Below, piece after piece: positions 1-6,630 of a DNA stretch of 6,924 bases. Both the position numbers and the translations under genes were made by a program. Below the pieces are notes generated by a model that saw only the letters and a list, made by a program, of their open reading frames with translations, was not told where the DNA came from and searched no databases. Each line of letters begins with the position of its first letter. The first letter of the stretch is position 1. The stretch lies in NCBI GenBank assembly GCA_050954505.1, contig JBPBPY010000243.1, forward strand, positions 1 to 6,924. Direction: 5' to 3'. The stretch comes from JAQGMO01 sp050954505. Lineage in GTDB: Bacteria; Pseudomonadota; Gammaproteobacteria; Burkholderiales; Burkholderiaceae_D.

Positions 1-2762
1 TCATCGCCAATTTCCTGGTAAGCCAATGCCAGGTCAAGCTTGGTTGCCATTTCCGCTGCATTGACTGCATCGCCCGTGGCTCCGGTACTGGCGGTGCCAG
101 TGGCTTGCGGATCGAGATTGAGATCAATGTTCGACAACTCCAGGTCCTTGGCTTCCGGCGTCTTGCCCGTGGCCGCTGCCGATGCCGGTGGCAGCACATC
201 ATCGATCTCGGGAATATCGAAGTCGGACGCTGAGGCATTGCCTGCCTTGCCGTCAACGGCGCTGGTGCTGGCCGTGCTGACAGTGCTGGCAGTAGTTGGG
301 GGCAATTCGAAATCGAGATCATCGAGATCGAACTTGCCACTGTCTTCCAGTGTCGGCACGTCTGCCAGCGCGGCAGCTTTGCCGGCGTCCGGCTTGTCGG
401 CGTCGGCATCAGCCGCAGCCTTGAAATCGAGTGCATGGCCATCGCCTGACTTGCCGGTTTCCTTGCTGCTGCCGGCTTGCTCGCCATCGCCGGTGGCCGA
501 CGTGGCCCAGGATGCCGACGAGACGCCGGCAGGCATGTCCGGCGTAGCCACTGCGCTGTTGCCCAGCAGCGGTACGCCGGCATCGGATCCAGCCTTGCCG
601 GCAGCACCGTCGCCCTGCGTTGACAGGTCCTTGGCAGCGGCGTCGGTACGGGTGGTGTTGAGCAAGGCATCGAGGTCGAGATCGTCGGCATTGCCGGTAT
701 CGAGCGCAGCAACATCGCTGCGGCCTGCTGCATACAGCGGATTGGCAGGGTCGATGCCATATCCGAGCTTGGCAGCCTGCTGCCAGTCGTCGCCCTCGCC
801 ATTGGTGCGGTTGTGCAGTTCGGTTGCGGCCAGCTCGAAGACGCGCAAGTCCGGACGGCTGGCATAGATCTCCAGCAGCTTGAGTCGAACCGCATTGCGT
901 TCCGGCTGGGTGCGCAAGGCTTCCTTGAGGATTTCTTCAGCTTGGGCATCGCGGCCGTAGGCAATGTAGACATCGGCTTCGGCCACCGGATCGACTTCAT
1001 TGGTATCGAGCTGGGTCGCCGATGGCGCAAAATTGGAATTGAAGACGCTGTTGCTGGTGTCGACGCTCTGGCCACCGGTGGCTGCAAAGATCGAATTGGC
1101 TTTCAGCGATGTACTGTTGCCCAGTTCGGTGCCATCGTCGGTGATCAGGTTCTTCTTGCGGCCTGCGCCGTAGCGGCGCAAACCAACGGCACCGGCAGCG
1201 GCAACCGCAATGGCAATCAAGCCGAGCAGCAGCGGACTGCCGAGCAGACGGCCGCCCAGCGAAGGCTCAGCCACCGGGACTGGTGCAGGAACCACGGCCG
1301 GCATCTTGGCCGTCGTATCTGCAGCCGGCGCCGGGGCAGGCGCGACGACCGCGGCCGGATTGGCCGGTGTTTCTGCCGTTGCTTGCGCCGGCGTGTCCGC
1401 GGCCGGCGCCGCAGGCGTTGCCGCGCTGCCGGCCGGGGTGGCCGACGTGCTGGCCGGGGTAGGAGTGAGCGCAGTTGCCGGGGTTGTTGGCTTGACGCCC
1501 GCAGCCTGGCTTTGGCGCTCGGCCATGTCCTTGTTTTTCATCTCCAGCAGGTTCTGCAGCTCGCCGACGTTCTTTTCGAGTGCGGCCACGCGGGCATTTG
1601 CATCGGCCAATGCCTTGTCGGCGGCAATGCGTTCTTCCGACGACAAGCCTGCAGCAGCGGTTTTTTCCGGCGCAGTGCTGCCCGACTTCGACAGCTTGAG
1701 CTTGTCACGCGCTTCGTTTGCCGCTGTTGGCGTTTCTTCGATCTTGGCGGTAACCTTGCCGCTGGCGCCCTGGCGCGTGGTCTCGCCAGTACCGCTTGGC
1801 TTGCCTGCCACCTGGGCAGCCAGGCGATTCTTGTAGCCATTGAAATCAGCCAGCTGCGCCACCACGATGCGTCGCGCTTCCGGCGCCGCAATACTGGTGG
1901 CAGCAGCACGATCCGGGACCGTCAGCACCTGGCCCGAACGCAGCCGGTTGATGTTATTGCCGAGGAACGCGTCCGGATTCGAACGCTGCATGGCCACCAG
2001 CATCTGGTCGAGCGAAACGCCATCGGACTTGTACTGGCCGGCAATGGCGGCCAGCGTGTCACCCTTCTTGACCTTGTAGCCTTCGCCGCTGGTGCGACCG
2101 GCAGGCGCGCCGCCGGCGCCGGCTGGTGCAGCTGCATTGGCCGCCACCGCCGCTGCGCGCGCGCCGGCGTTGCGGCGTGCCGCATTGCCGGCCGGTGTTG
2201 CCGGGGCAGGCGTGACGGGCGTAGCGGCAGGCGCTGCTGCGCTGGCAGTACTGGCTGGCGCCGTACGCGCGGGTGCCACGGCCACTGCCGGCGCGGCAGG
2301 CGCGAGCATTGGCGCTTGCGGCCGGCGCATTTCCGCCGGGTCGAGCAGGAAGGTATATTCGCGCACCAGCTTGCCGGTGACACCGCCGACTTCGAGCAGC
2401 ATGTCGACAAACGGATCATTGATCGGTTGCGCCGATGTCACATGAACCACTTGCCGGCCATTGCGCTGCTCGACGGCAAAGCGCAATGCCAGCAGCGAGG
2501 GATTGAGTTCAATATTGGCTTGACGGAATGCTTCAGCCGATGCCAGCTTGACAGTCAGCGTGCCGACTTCATCGGACATCACCGAGGTCAGCTCGATTTC
2601 CGCATTCAGAGGTTGACCCAGGGAGGATAAGACGGTGAGTTTGCCGAGGCCGGCGGCGCCGGCACTTGACATCATTACAGCGGACATCATGACTGCGCTG
2701 AGCGCCTTGAGACGGAACGGAAGTTTGGTCTGGCGGGAGCTATTCATATTGTCAAGTGGCAT
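1..2762 (-). CDS. fimV: FimV family polar pilus-assembly / peptidoglycan-binding protein, C-terminus cut by window edge
   Basis: The minus frame is open from an ATG at 2762 to the window edge, giving 920 codons without a stop. In order it shows: a signal peptide (about residues 6-36, basic n-region with RLK, Met/Ala-rich core, cut near SSAGA/AGLGKL); the FimV N-terminal domain (about 38-145, with LGKLTVLSSLGQPLNAEIEL); an Ala/Pro-rich linker; a LysM domain (about 229-283, from YKVKKGDTLAAIA to LTVP); a coiled coil (about 376-420, heptad-like ADKALADANARVAALEKN); a second Pro/Ala-rich linker; one membrane helix (about 508-528, ending LRRYGAGRKK); a TPR-like segment (about 590-680, with VYIAYGRDAQAEEILKEAL); and a long acidic tail with repeated Asp-Leu motifs. 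The last residues, MATKLDLALAYQEIGD from 905, match the start of the conserved FimV C-terminal domain, whose remainder lies outside. In Pseudomonas the family organises polar type IV pilus and signalling functions. The start is uncertain: ATG 2762 and in-frame ATG 2747 both lack a Shine-Dalgarno. The assignment is firm; the exact role here is inferred. Confidence 0.95.
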   Translation of the reverse strand, partial: MPLDNMNSSRQTKLPFRLKALSAVMMSAVMMSSAGAAGLGKLTVLSSLGQPLNAEIELTSVMSDEVGTLTVKLASAEAFRQANIELNPSLLALRFAVEQRNGRQVVHVTSAQPINDPFVDMLLEVGGVTGKLVREYTFLLDPAEMRRPQAPMLAPAAPAVAVAPARTAPASTASAAAPAATPVTPAPATPAGNAARRNAGARAAAVAANAAAPAGAGGAPAGRTSGEGYKVKKGDTLAAIAGQYKSDGVSLDQMLVAMQRSNPDAFLGNNINRLRSGQVLTVPDRAAATSIAAPEARRIVVAQLADFNGYKNRLAAQVAGKPSGTGETTRQGASGKVTAKIEETPTAANEARDKLKLSKSGSTAPEKTAAAGLSSEERIAADKALADANARVAALEKNVGELQNLLEMKNKDMAERQSQAAGVKPTTPATALTPTPASTSATPAGSAATPAAPAADTPAQATAETPANPAAVVAPAPAPAADTTAKMPAVVPAPVPVAEPSLGGRLLGSPLLLGLIAIAVAAAGAVGLRRYGAGRKKNLITDDGTELGNSTSLKANSIFAATGGQSVDTSNSVFNSNFAPSATQLDTNEVDPVAEADVYIAYGRDAQAEEILKEALRTQPERNAVRLKLLEIYASRPDLRVFELAATELHNRTNGEGDDWQQAAKLGYGIDPANPLYAAGRSDVAALDTGNADDLDLDALLNTTRTDAAAKDLSTQGDGAAGKAGSDAGVPLLGNSAVATPDMPAGVSSASWATSATGDGEQAGSSKETGKSGDGHALDFKAAADADADKPDAGKAAALADVPTLEDSGKFDLDDLDFELPPTTASTVSTASTSAVDGKAGNASASDFDIPEIDDVLPPASAAATGKTPEAKDLELSNIDLNLDPQATGTASTGATGDAVNAAEMATKLDLALAYQEIGD

Positions 2763-2795
2763 AAAATTTGGGTTCAATTACTTTTCATTACTATG

Positions 2796-2815
2796 GCACG
2801 CACAAGGTGGCGTGC
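2796..2815 (-). promoter_or_regulatory. Stem-loop just upstream of fimV start
   Basis: GCACGC (2796-2801) and GCGTGC (2810-2815) are perfect 6-base complements around an 8-base loop. Read as minus-strand RNA, an alternative fold pairs GCACG with CGTGC, bulges one C, and stacks CAC on GTG around a CTT loop. It lies 33 bases before the fimV ATG at 2762 and has no T-run after it, so it is not a terminator. A role in fimV translation or mRNA stability is inference. Confidence 0.4.
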
Positions 2816-3106
2816 AGTAGGCCTGTGACACTGACGATGTCGTACCGAACATCCTTTGCCAGCCAAACATGCGTCCGCAGTCAAACGGAATCCACTGCGA
2901 CGGACGCCATCGACTGCCATGCTTCGCCTGTCATTGCCCTGGGTCTGGTTTCACCTGCCCGGTTTCTGTTCAAACGCAAATAAAACATTGATCGCACCTG
3001 TACGCTGGAATCCAGCCCACCAAGAGCTAAGCACTATGCCAGCAAAGCAGCCAACCGATTCAGCACCTGCAAGCACACGGTTTTGCCAACTGGCTTGCAA
3101 CCATCG

Positions 3107-3123
3107 GTTACAGCCAATGTAAC
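3107..3123. repeat. Perfect inverted repeat GTTACA-N5-TGTAAC
   Basis: Two perfect 6-base arms are separated by GCCAA, making a 17-base symmetrical element inside the fimV leader. The size and dyad symmetry resemble a binding site for a dimeric transcription factor, but I cannot name one. It sits about 305 bases downstream of the predicted start point of the leader promoter, which is unusual for a repressor of that promoter. It might instead serve an undetected internal promoter, or be chance. Confidence 0.35.
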
Positions 3124-3313
3124 AAGTACACAACAAATGCTTGAGCAATCCCTGCCGGGCAATCAGCCTGTGTTGCTTGCAGCAAGCGCAAAACCGGCAA
3201 TTTGCACCAGCTGGCGGTACATTTTTACTGCTTTTTCCAACGACTTTCACCTTATCACCCTTGTCACTGGCCATGCAAGAGCTAGACCACTGGTATGCAC
3301 CAATATGGCCGAG

Positions 3314-3331
3314 CGTATTTGTTTGAATACG
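3314..3331. repeat. Small stem-loop CGTATT-N6-AATACG in fimV leader
   Basis: CGTATT (3314-3319) and AATACG (3326-3331) are perfect 6-base complements around TGTTTG. The stem is AT-rich and has no adjoining T-run in either direction, so it is not a terminator. It would form about 100 nt into the leader transcript. Function is unknown. Confidence 0.3.
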
Positions 3332-3392
3332 ACGCTTGTCTGATCACCACCAGCAGACGACTGCGGTTTGTGACAGTTCGACTGATAGCGTG

Positions 3393-3429
3393 AAAAACGC
3401 GGTTGGAAAATGACTAATATGACCACGCG
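3393..3429 (-). promoter_or_regulatory. Possible promoter-proximal hairpin followed by five T's
   Basis: In minus-strand RNA, CGCG (3429-3426) can pair with CGCG (3401-3398), and TGG (3425-3423) with CCA (3406-3404), leaving a two-base bulge and a 16-base AT-rich loop. Five T's (3397-3393) follow directly. The shape resembles a weak early terminator or 5' stabilising hairpin at the predicted transcript start. The bulge, large loop and short stem make termination doubtful. Confidence 0.25.
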
Positions 3430-3434
3430 GCAAC

Positions 3435-3462
3435 AGTATAGCTGGAAGTTGCAGTCTGTAAA
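3435..3462 (-). promoter_or_regulatory. Predicted sigma70 promoter for fimV leader
   Basis: Reading the minus strand, TTTACA (3462-3457) stands as the -35 box and TATACT (3440-3435) as the -10 box, with a 16-base spacer. Each differs from consensus at one position. Transcription would start near 3428. It lies just downstream of the asd terminator, as expected for an independent promoter, and is the best promoter-like pair I found in the block. Since no gene intervenes, fimV is the likely target with a leader of about 665 nt, unless a small RNA is made. Confidence 0.65.
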
Positions 3463-3498
3463 GGCCCAACAGCAAATGAAACGGGCTTGATGCGGGCG

Positions 3499-3545
3499 AA
3501 AAAAAGCCGGAAACGTTGGTCAATTCAACGTATTCCGGCGTTTTA
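3499..3545 (-). terminator. Intrinsic terminator of asd (leuCDB-asd transcript)
   Basis: On the minus strand GCCGGAATACGTT (3539-3527) pairs with AACGTTTCCGGC (3517-3506) with a single bulged base and a 9-base loop, followed by seven T's (3505-3499). It begins about 20 bases after the asd stop codon. TTTT also flanks the other side on the plus strand (3541-3544), so it could act in both directions, though no plus-strand gene is evident. Confidence 0.92.
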
Positions 3546-3559
3546 TTTCACTGATGCAA

Positions 3560-4699
3560 TTACTGGTTTTCGAGGACGATGCGCAACATCCTGCGCAATG
3601 GTTCAGCCGCACCCCACAACAACTGGTCGCCGACGGTAAACGCCGACAGGTATTCACCACCCATGGCCAGCTTGCGCATGCGTCCCACCGGAATGGTCAG
3701 GCTGCCGGTCACGGCCGCCGGGGTCAGGTCCTGCACCGATGCTTCACGCGTATTCGGCACCACCTTGACCCATTGGTTGTTGCTGGCAATGATGTCGCTG
3801 ATTTCATCGAGCGGCACATCGCGCTTGAGCTTGATGGTCAGCGCCTGTGAATGGCAGCGCATGGCGCCAATCCGTACGCACAGGCCGTCGACGGCAATGG
3901 CCGGCTGGGCCTGGGCACCGAAGGCCGCACCACGGCCGAGGATCTTGTTGGTCTCGGCGCCGGCTTTCCATTCTTCCTTCGACATGCCATTGCCGAGATC
4001 CTTGTCGATCCACGGAATCAGGTTGCCGGCCAGCGGCACGCCAAACTGCTTTGTTTCTTCACCGGTCAGCGCATGCTGCTTGGCCAGCAGCAGGCGGTCG
4101 ATTTCCAGGATTGCCGAGGCCGGGTCGTCGAGCAGATGGCGCACCGAGGCATTGACGGTGCCGAACTGGGTCAGCAGCTCACGCATGTGCTGGGCGCCGC
4201 CGCCGGAAGCCGCCTGATAGGTCATGGAACTGATCCACTCGATCATGTCATGCTGGAACAGGCCGCCCAAGCCCATCATCATGCATGACACGGTGCAGTT
4301 GCCGCCGATGTAGTTCTTCACGCCGCGCGTGAGCGCCGACTTGATGACACCCAGATTGACCGGATCGAGCACGATGATGGCGTCGTCTTCCATGCGCAGC
4401 GTCGAGGCAGCATCGATCCAGAAACCGTTCCAGCCCGAGGCGCGCAGCTTCGGAAATACCTCGCTGGTATAGTCGCCGCCCTGGCAGGTAATGATGATGT
4501 CGCATTTGGCCAGCGCGGCGATATCGGTTGCGTCCTTCAGCGTGGTTTCATTTTTCGCCATGGCCGGCGCTTTGCCGCCCACATTCGAGGTAGTGAAAAA
4601 CACGGGTTCGATCAGGGCGAAATCACCCTCCTGCTGCATGCGCTGCATCAGTACCGAACCCACCATTCCGCGCCAACCGACCAAGCCAACCAGTTTCAT
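3560..4699 (-). CDS. asd: Aspartate-semialdehyde dehydrogenase
   Basis: This cytoplasmic enzyme (EC 1.2.1.11) reduces 4-aspartyl phosphate to aspartate semialdehyde with NADPH, the branch point to diaminopimelate/lysine, threonine and methionine. The 379-residue product opens with the NADP-binding segment GWRGMVGSVLMQRM (9-22). It has the catalytic cysteine C135 in GGNCTVS, Q162 in YQAASGGGA, the substrate-binding stretch RIGAMRCHSQ with H283, and the family ending FTVGDQLLWGAAEPLRRML. It aligns nearly throughout with E. coli Asd (367 aa, from memory), with a short insertion around 256-268 before VDGLCVRIG. The start is placed at the third of three consecutive ATGs (4705, 4702, 4699). Only 4699 has well-spaced AGGA (6 bases), and MKLVGLVGWRG matches the family N-terminus. 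It lies 110 bases after leuB and is followed by an intrinsic terminator, so it probably closes the leuCDB-asd transcript. Paired repeats in the leader could modulate it. Confidence 0.98.
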   Translation of the reverse strand: MKLVGLVGWRGMVGSVLMQRMQQEGDFALIEPVFFTTSNVGGKAPAMAKNETTLKDATDIAALAKCDIIITCQGGDYTSEVFPKLRASGWNGFWIDAASTLRMEDDAIIVLDPVNLGVIKSALTRGVKNYIGGNCTVSCMMMGLGGLFQHDMIEWISSMTYQAASGGGAQHMRELLTQFGTVNASVRHLLDDPASAILEIDRLLLAKQHALTGEETKQFGVPLAGNLIPWIDKDLGNGMSKEEWKAGAETNKILGRGAAFGAQAQPAIAVDGLCVRIGAMRCHSQALTIKLKRDVPLDEISDIIASNNQWVKVVPNTREASVQDLTPAAVTGSLTIPVGRMRKLAMGGEYLSAFTVGDQLLWGAAEPLRRMLRIVLENQ

Positions 4700-4705
4700 C
4701 ATCAT

Positions 4706-4709
4706 TCCT
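4706..4709 (-). promoter_or_regulatory. asd ribosome binding site deciding among three ATGs
   Basis: The minus strand reads TAGGA, then ATGATGATG. AGGA is 0, 3 and 6 bases from the first, second and third ATG. Only the third (4699) has workable spacing, and it gives the family-typical N-terminus MKLVG. Confidence 0.7.
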
Positions 4710-4721
4710 AGGACAGCTGCC

Positions 4722-4769
4722 GGTCCCACCAGCAGCCATGAGCTTATTCATTGGCGGATGGGACCCGCC
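4722..4769 (-). promoter_or_regulatory. Overlapping alternative stem-loops in the asd leader
   Basis: GGCGG (4753-4757) pairs with CCGCC (4765-4769) around a 7-base loop (4758-4764). Six bases of that loop plus base 4765, TGGGACC (4759-4765), are the perfect complement of GGTCCCA (4722-4728), which lies 12 bases before the asd Shine-Dalgarno. The two pairings are therefore alternatives, or could form a kissing/pseudoknot arrangement. Such a layout could tune asd translation, but no T-run or leader peptide supports classical attenuation. The regulatory role is inference. Confidence 0.35.
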
Positions 4770-4771
4770 CT

Positions 4772-4790
4772 GCCGGCACCAGATGCCGGC
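4772..4790. repeat. Perfect GC-rich hairpin after leuB
   Basis: GCCGGCA (4772-4778) and TGCCGGC (4784-4790) form a perfect 7-base stem with a 5-base loop, starting 19 bases after the leuB stop. In the direction of transcription it is followed by AGGGCGGG, not T's, so it is not an intrinsic terminator. It may protect the leuB 3' end in a processed message, or cause pausing between leuB and asd. Confidence 0.5.
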
Positions 4791-4809
4791 GGTTTTCCTG
4801 CTTGCCGGC

Positions 4810-5883
4810 CTAGCGCGCCAGCGCCCTGACCACCGCATCGCCCATTTCGGCGGTGCCGACCCGGGTGGTGCCTTCTTCAAAGATATCGCTGGTGCGCAAG
4901 CCTGCGGCGAGCACCGCCTTGACCGCCGCTTCGACGCGGTTGGCCTGTTCATTGCGCCCCAGCGTGTAACGCAGCATCATGGCCGCCGACAGGATCGTCG
5001 CCAGCGGATTGGCGATGCCCTTGCCGGCGATGTCGGGCGCCGAACCGTGCGAGGGTTCATACAGGCCCTTGTTGGCCGCATCAAGCGAGGCCGACGGCAG
5101 CATGCCGATCGATCCGGTCAGCATGGCGGCGGCGTCGGAAAGGATGTCGCCAAACATGTTGCCGGTGACGATGACGTCGAACTTCTTCGGCGCCCGCACC
5201 AGCTGCATGGCGGCATTGTCGACATACATGTGGTCGAGCGCGACATCGGGATATTCGCGGCTGACTTCGGTGACGATCTCTTTCCAGAACTGGAAAGTCT
5301 CCAGCACATTGGCCTTGTCCACGCTGGTCAATCGCTTGCCGCGTTTTTGCGCGGCCTGGAAACCGACATGGGCAATGCGGCGAATCTCGGACTCGGCGTA
5401 ATGCATGGTGTCGAAGCCCTCGCGCTCGCCCTTGAAGGGACCGTCGGCGGCAATGCGCATGCCGCGCGGCTGGCCGAAATAGATGTCGCCAGTCAGTTCG
5501 CGCACGATCAGGATGTCGAGGCCGGAGACGATCTCCGGCTTCAGGCTCGAGGCACCGGCCAGTTCCGGATACAGGATGGCCGGACGCAGGTTGGCAAACA
5601 GCTTGAGCCGCTTGCGCAGGCCAAGAATGGCTTGCTCGGGACGCAGTGCGCGCTCCAGGGTATCGTACTTCCAGTCGCCGACTGCGCCAAACAGCACGGC
5701 ATCGGCGTCCAGCGCCAGCTTCAGCGTGGCTTCGGGCAGTGGATGACCCGAGGCTTCGTAGCCGGCGCCGCCAACCGGCGCGGTTTCGAGCTCGAATTGT
5801 TCATCGAGCGCATCGAGAACCTTGACGGCCTGCGCCATGATTTCCGGACCGATGCCATCGCCAGGCAAAATTGCAATTTTCAT
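4810..5883 (-). CDS. leuB: 3-isopropylmalate dehydrogenase
   Basis: This cytoplasmic enzyme (EC 1.1.1.85) oxidises and decarboxylates 3-isopropylmalate with NAD to 2-ketoisocaproate, the step before the final transamination to leucine. The 357-residue product has the usual family length. It starts MKIAILPGDGIGPE and carries the substrate-binding arginines R90, R100 and R128 (in VRELTGDIYFGQP, with Y135), K190 in SVDKANVL, and metal-binding aspartates D222, D246 and D250 in MYVDNAAMQL and GDILSDAAAM. The NAD-binding stretch HGSAPDIAGKGIANP is at 279-293. All key positions are intact. The start at 5883 has a weak GGAA nine bases upstream and overlaps the stop of a seven-codon ORF as ATGA. It lies 72 bases after leuD and 110 before asd on the same strand, consistent with one transcript. 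Confidence 0.98.
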   Translation of the reverse strand: MKIAILPGDGIGPEIMAQAVKVLDALDEQFELETAPVGGAGYEASGHPLPEATLKLALDADAVLFGAVGDWKYDTLERALRPEQAILGLRKRLKLFANLRPAILYPELAGASSLKPEIVSGLDILIVRELTGDIYFGQPRGMRIAADGPFKGEREGFDTMHYAESEIRRIAHVGFQAAQKRGKRLTSVDKANVLETFQFWKEIVTEVSREYPDVALDHMYVDNAAMQLVRAPKKFDVIVTGNMFGDILSDAAAMLTGSIGMLPSASLDAANKGLYEPSHGSAPDIAGKGIANPLATILSAAMMLRYTLGRNEQANRVEAAVKAVLAAGLRTSDIFEEGTTRVGTAEMGDAVVRALAR

Positions 5884-5955
5884 TTTCTTGTTTTCCAGTT
5901 CATCTGCTTGTCACCGCGTCTGCAGCTGCTGCGCCATCGCTGCACCAGACAGCGC

Positions 5956-6603
5956 TCAAATCGTGTTGGCCAGCCAGGGCTGGTCCGCCAGGTGGCGCTC
6001 TTCGTAAGCGCGGATCTTGTCGGATTGCTTGAGCGTGAGACCGATATCGTCGAGACCGTTGAGCATGCAGTATTTGCGAAACGCATCAATCTCGAACGGC
6101 CAGCTCTGGCTGCCCGAGGACAGCGAAACCAGCTGGCGCTCCAGGTCGATGACCAGCCGAAAGCCCGGAAAAGCCTTGATCGCATCGATCAGCTGCGTGA
6201 CTGCCGCTTCCGGCAGCACGATCGGCAGCAAGCCGTTCTTGTAGCAGTTGTTGAAGAAAATGTCGGCAAAGCTGGGCGCAATCACGGCCCGAAAGCCGTA
6301 TTGCTCCAGCGCCCACGGCGCATGTTCGCGCGAGGAGCCGCAGCCAAAATTCTTGCGCGCGACCAGGATCGAAGCGCCGGCGTAGCGTGGTTCGTTGAGG
6401 ACGAAGTCCGGGTTCAGCGGCCGGGTCGAATTGTCGCGGCCCGGCTCGCCGATGTCGAGGTAGCGCCAGGCGTCGAACAGGTTCGGTCCGAAACCGGTGC
6501 GGCTGATGGACTTGAGGAACTGCTTGGGAATGATGGCATCGGTGTCGACGTTTTCGCGGTCGAGCGGCACCACCAGTCCATCGAGGAGCGTGAATTTGTT
6601 CAT
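5956..6603 (-). CDS. leuD: 3-isopropylmalate dehydratase, small subunit
   Basis: LeuD pairs with LeuC to form isopropylmalate isomerase (EC 4.2.1.33), which converts 2-isopropylmalate to 3-isopropylmalate in the cytoplasm. The 215-residue product is the size of bacterial small subunits. It begins LLDGLVVPLDRENVDTDAIIPKQFL (residues 6-30), the conserved opening of the swivelling domain, and has the signature NFGCGSSREHAPWAL (85-99), where the SSREH loop contributes to substrate recognition. IAPSFADIFFNNCYKNGLLPI (108-128) is also characteristic. The start at 6603 follows two GGAT stretches, 3 and 10 bases upstream; neither is a strong Shine-Dalgarno, but the N-terminus fits the family. It is 27 bases after leuC, so coupled expression of the two subunits is likely. 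No entericidin-like gene sits between leuC and leuD, as I recall for some relatives. Confidence 0.98.
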   Translation of the reverse strand: MNKFTLLDGLVVPLDRENVDTDAIIPKQFLKSISRTGFGPNLFDAWRYLDIGEPGRDNSTRPLNPDFVLNEPRYAGASILVARKNFGCGSSREHAPWALEQYGFRAVIAPSFADIFFNNCYKNGLLPIVLPEAAVTQLIDAIKAFPGFRLVIDLERQLVSLSSGSQSWPFEIDAFRKYCMLNGLDDIGLTLKQSDKIRAYEERHLADQPWLANTI

Positions 6604-6630
6604 GAGATCCGGTATCCGTTTCTGCTTCGC

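Larger units (their letters stand above)
2763..3498. other. Non-coding block / fimV 5' leader region
   Basis: About 735 bases between the asd terminator and fimV hold no gene I can support. Short open frames exist on both strands, but none has a ribosome site or recognisable motif. The stretch looks visibly more AT-rich than the flanking genes. It carries a near-consensus minus-strand promoter at its upstream end and several short perfect inverted repeats (listed separately). The simplest reading is a long untranslated leader of fimV. A small RNA transcribed from the same promoter is the alternative. Confidence 0.6.

Noticed and set aside
40..867. 275-codon plus-strand Ser/Ala-rich frame
   Set aside because: It is another antisense shadow of the fimV acidic tail; the Ser/Ala richness mirrors the complementary Gly/Asp/Ala codons, and no ribosome site or motif is seen.
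813..2630. 605-codon plus-strand open frame opposite fimV
   Set aside because: It is antisense to fimV, whose frame has signal peptide, LysM, membrane and FimV-specific sequence. The antisense product is Arg/Gly/Cys-rich without recognisable domains, as expected for a shadow of GC-rich, Ala/Pro-rich coding DNA.
2796..2830. GGCACGCACAAGG resembling the start of a c-di-GMP-I riboswitch
   Set aside because: Only a few bases match. It is on the strand opposite to fimV, and the expected GCAAACC and later conserved elements are absent.
3004..3016. GCTGG-AAT-CCAGC mini-palindrome in the leader
   Set aside because: A 5-base stem with a 3-base loop is too short to interpret on its own.
3851..4288. 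145-codon plus-strand frame inside asd
   Set aside because: It is fully antisense to a well-conserved asd with all catalytic residues; no independent support.
4772..4795. Hairpin after leuB as an intrinsic terminator
   Set aside because: In the transcription direction it is followed by a G-rich run, not T's. The TTTT is on the upstream side only.
5918..5950. Imperfect GTCTG/CAGAC inverted repeat in the leuD-leuB gap
   Set aside because: It needs a three-base bulge, has no T-run, and is within what is easily expected by chance in GC-rich sequence.
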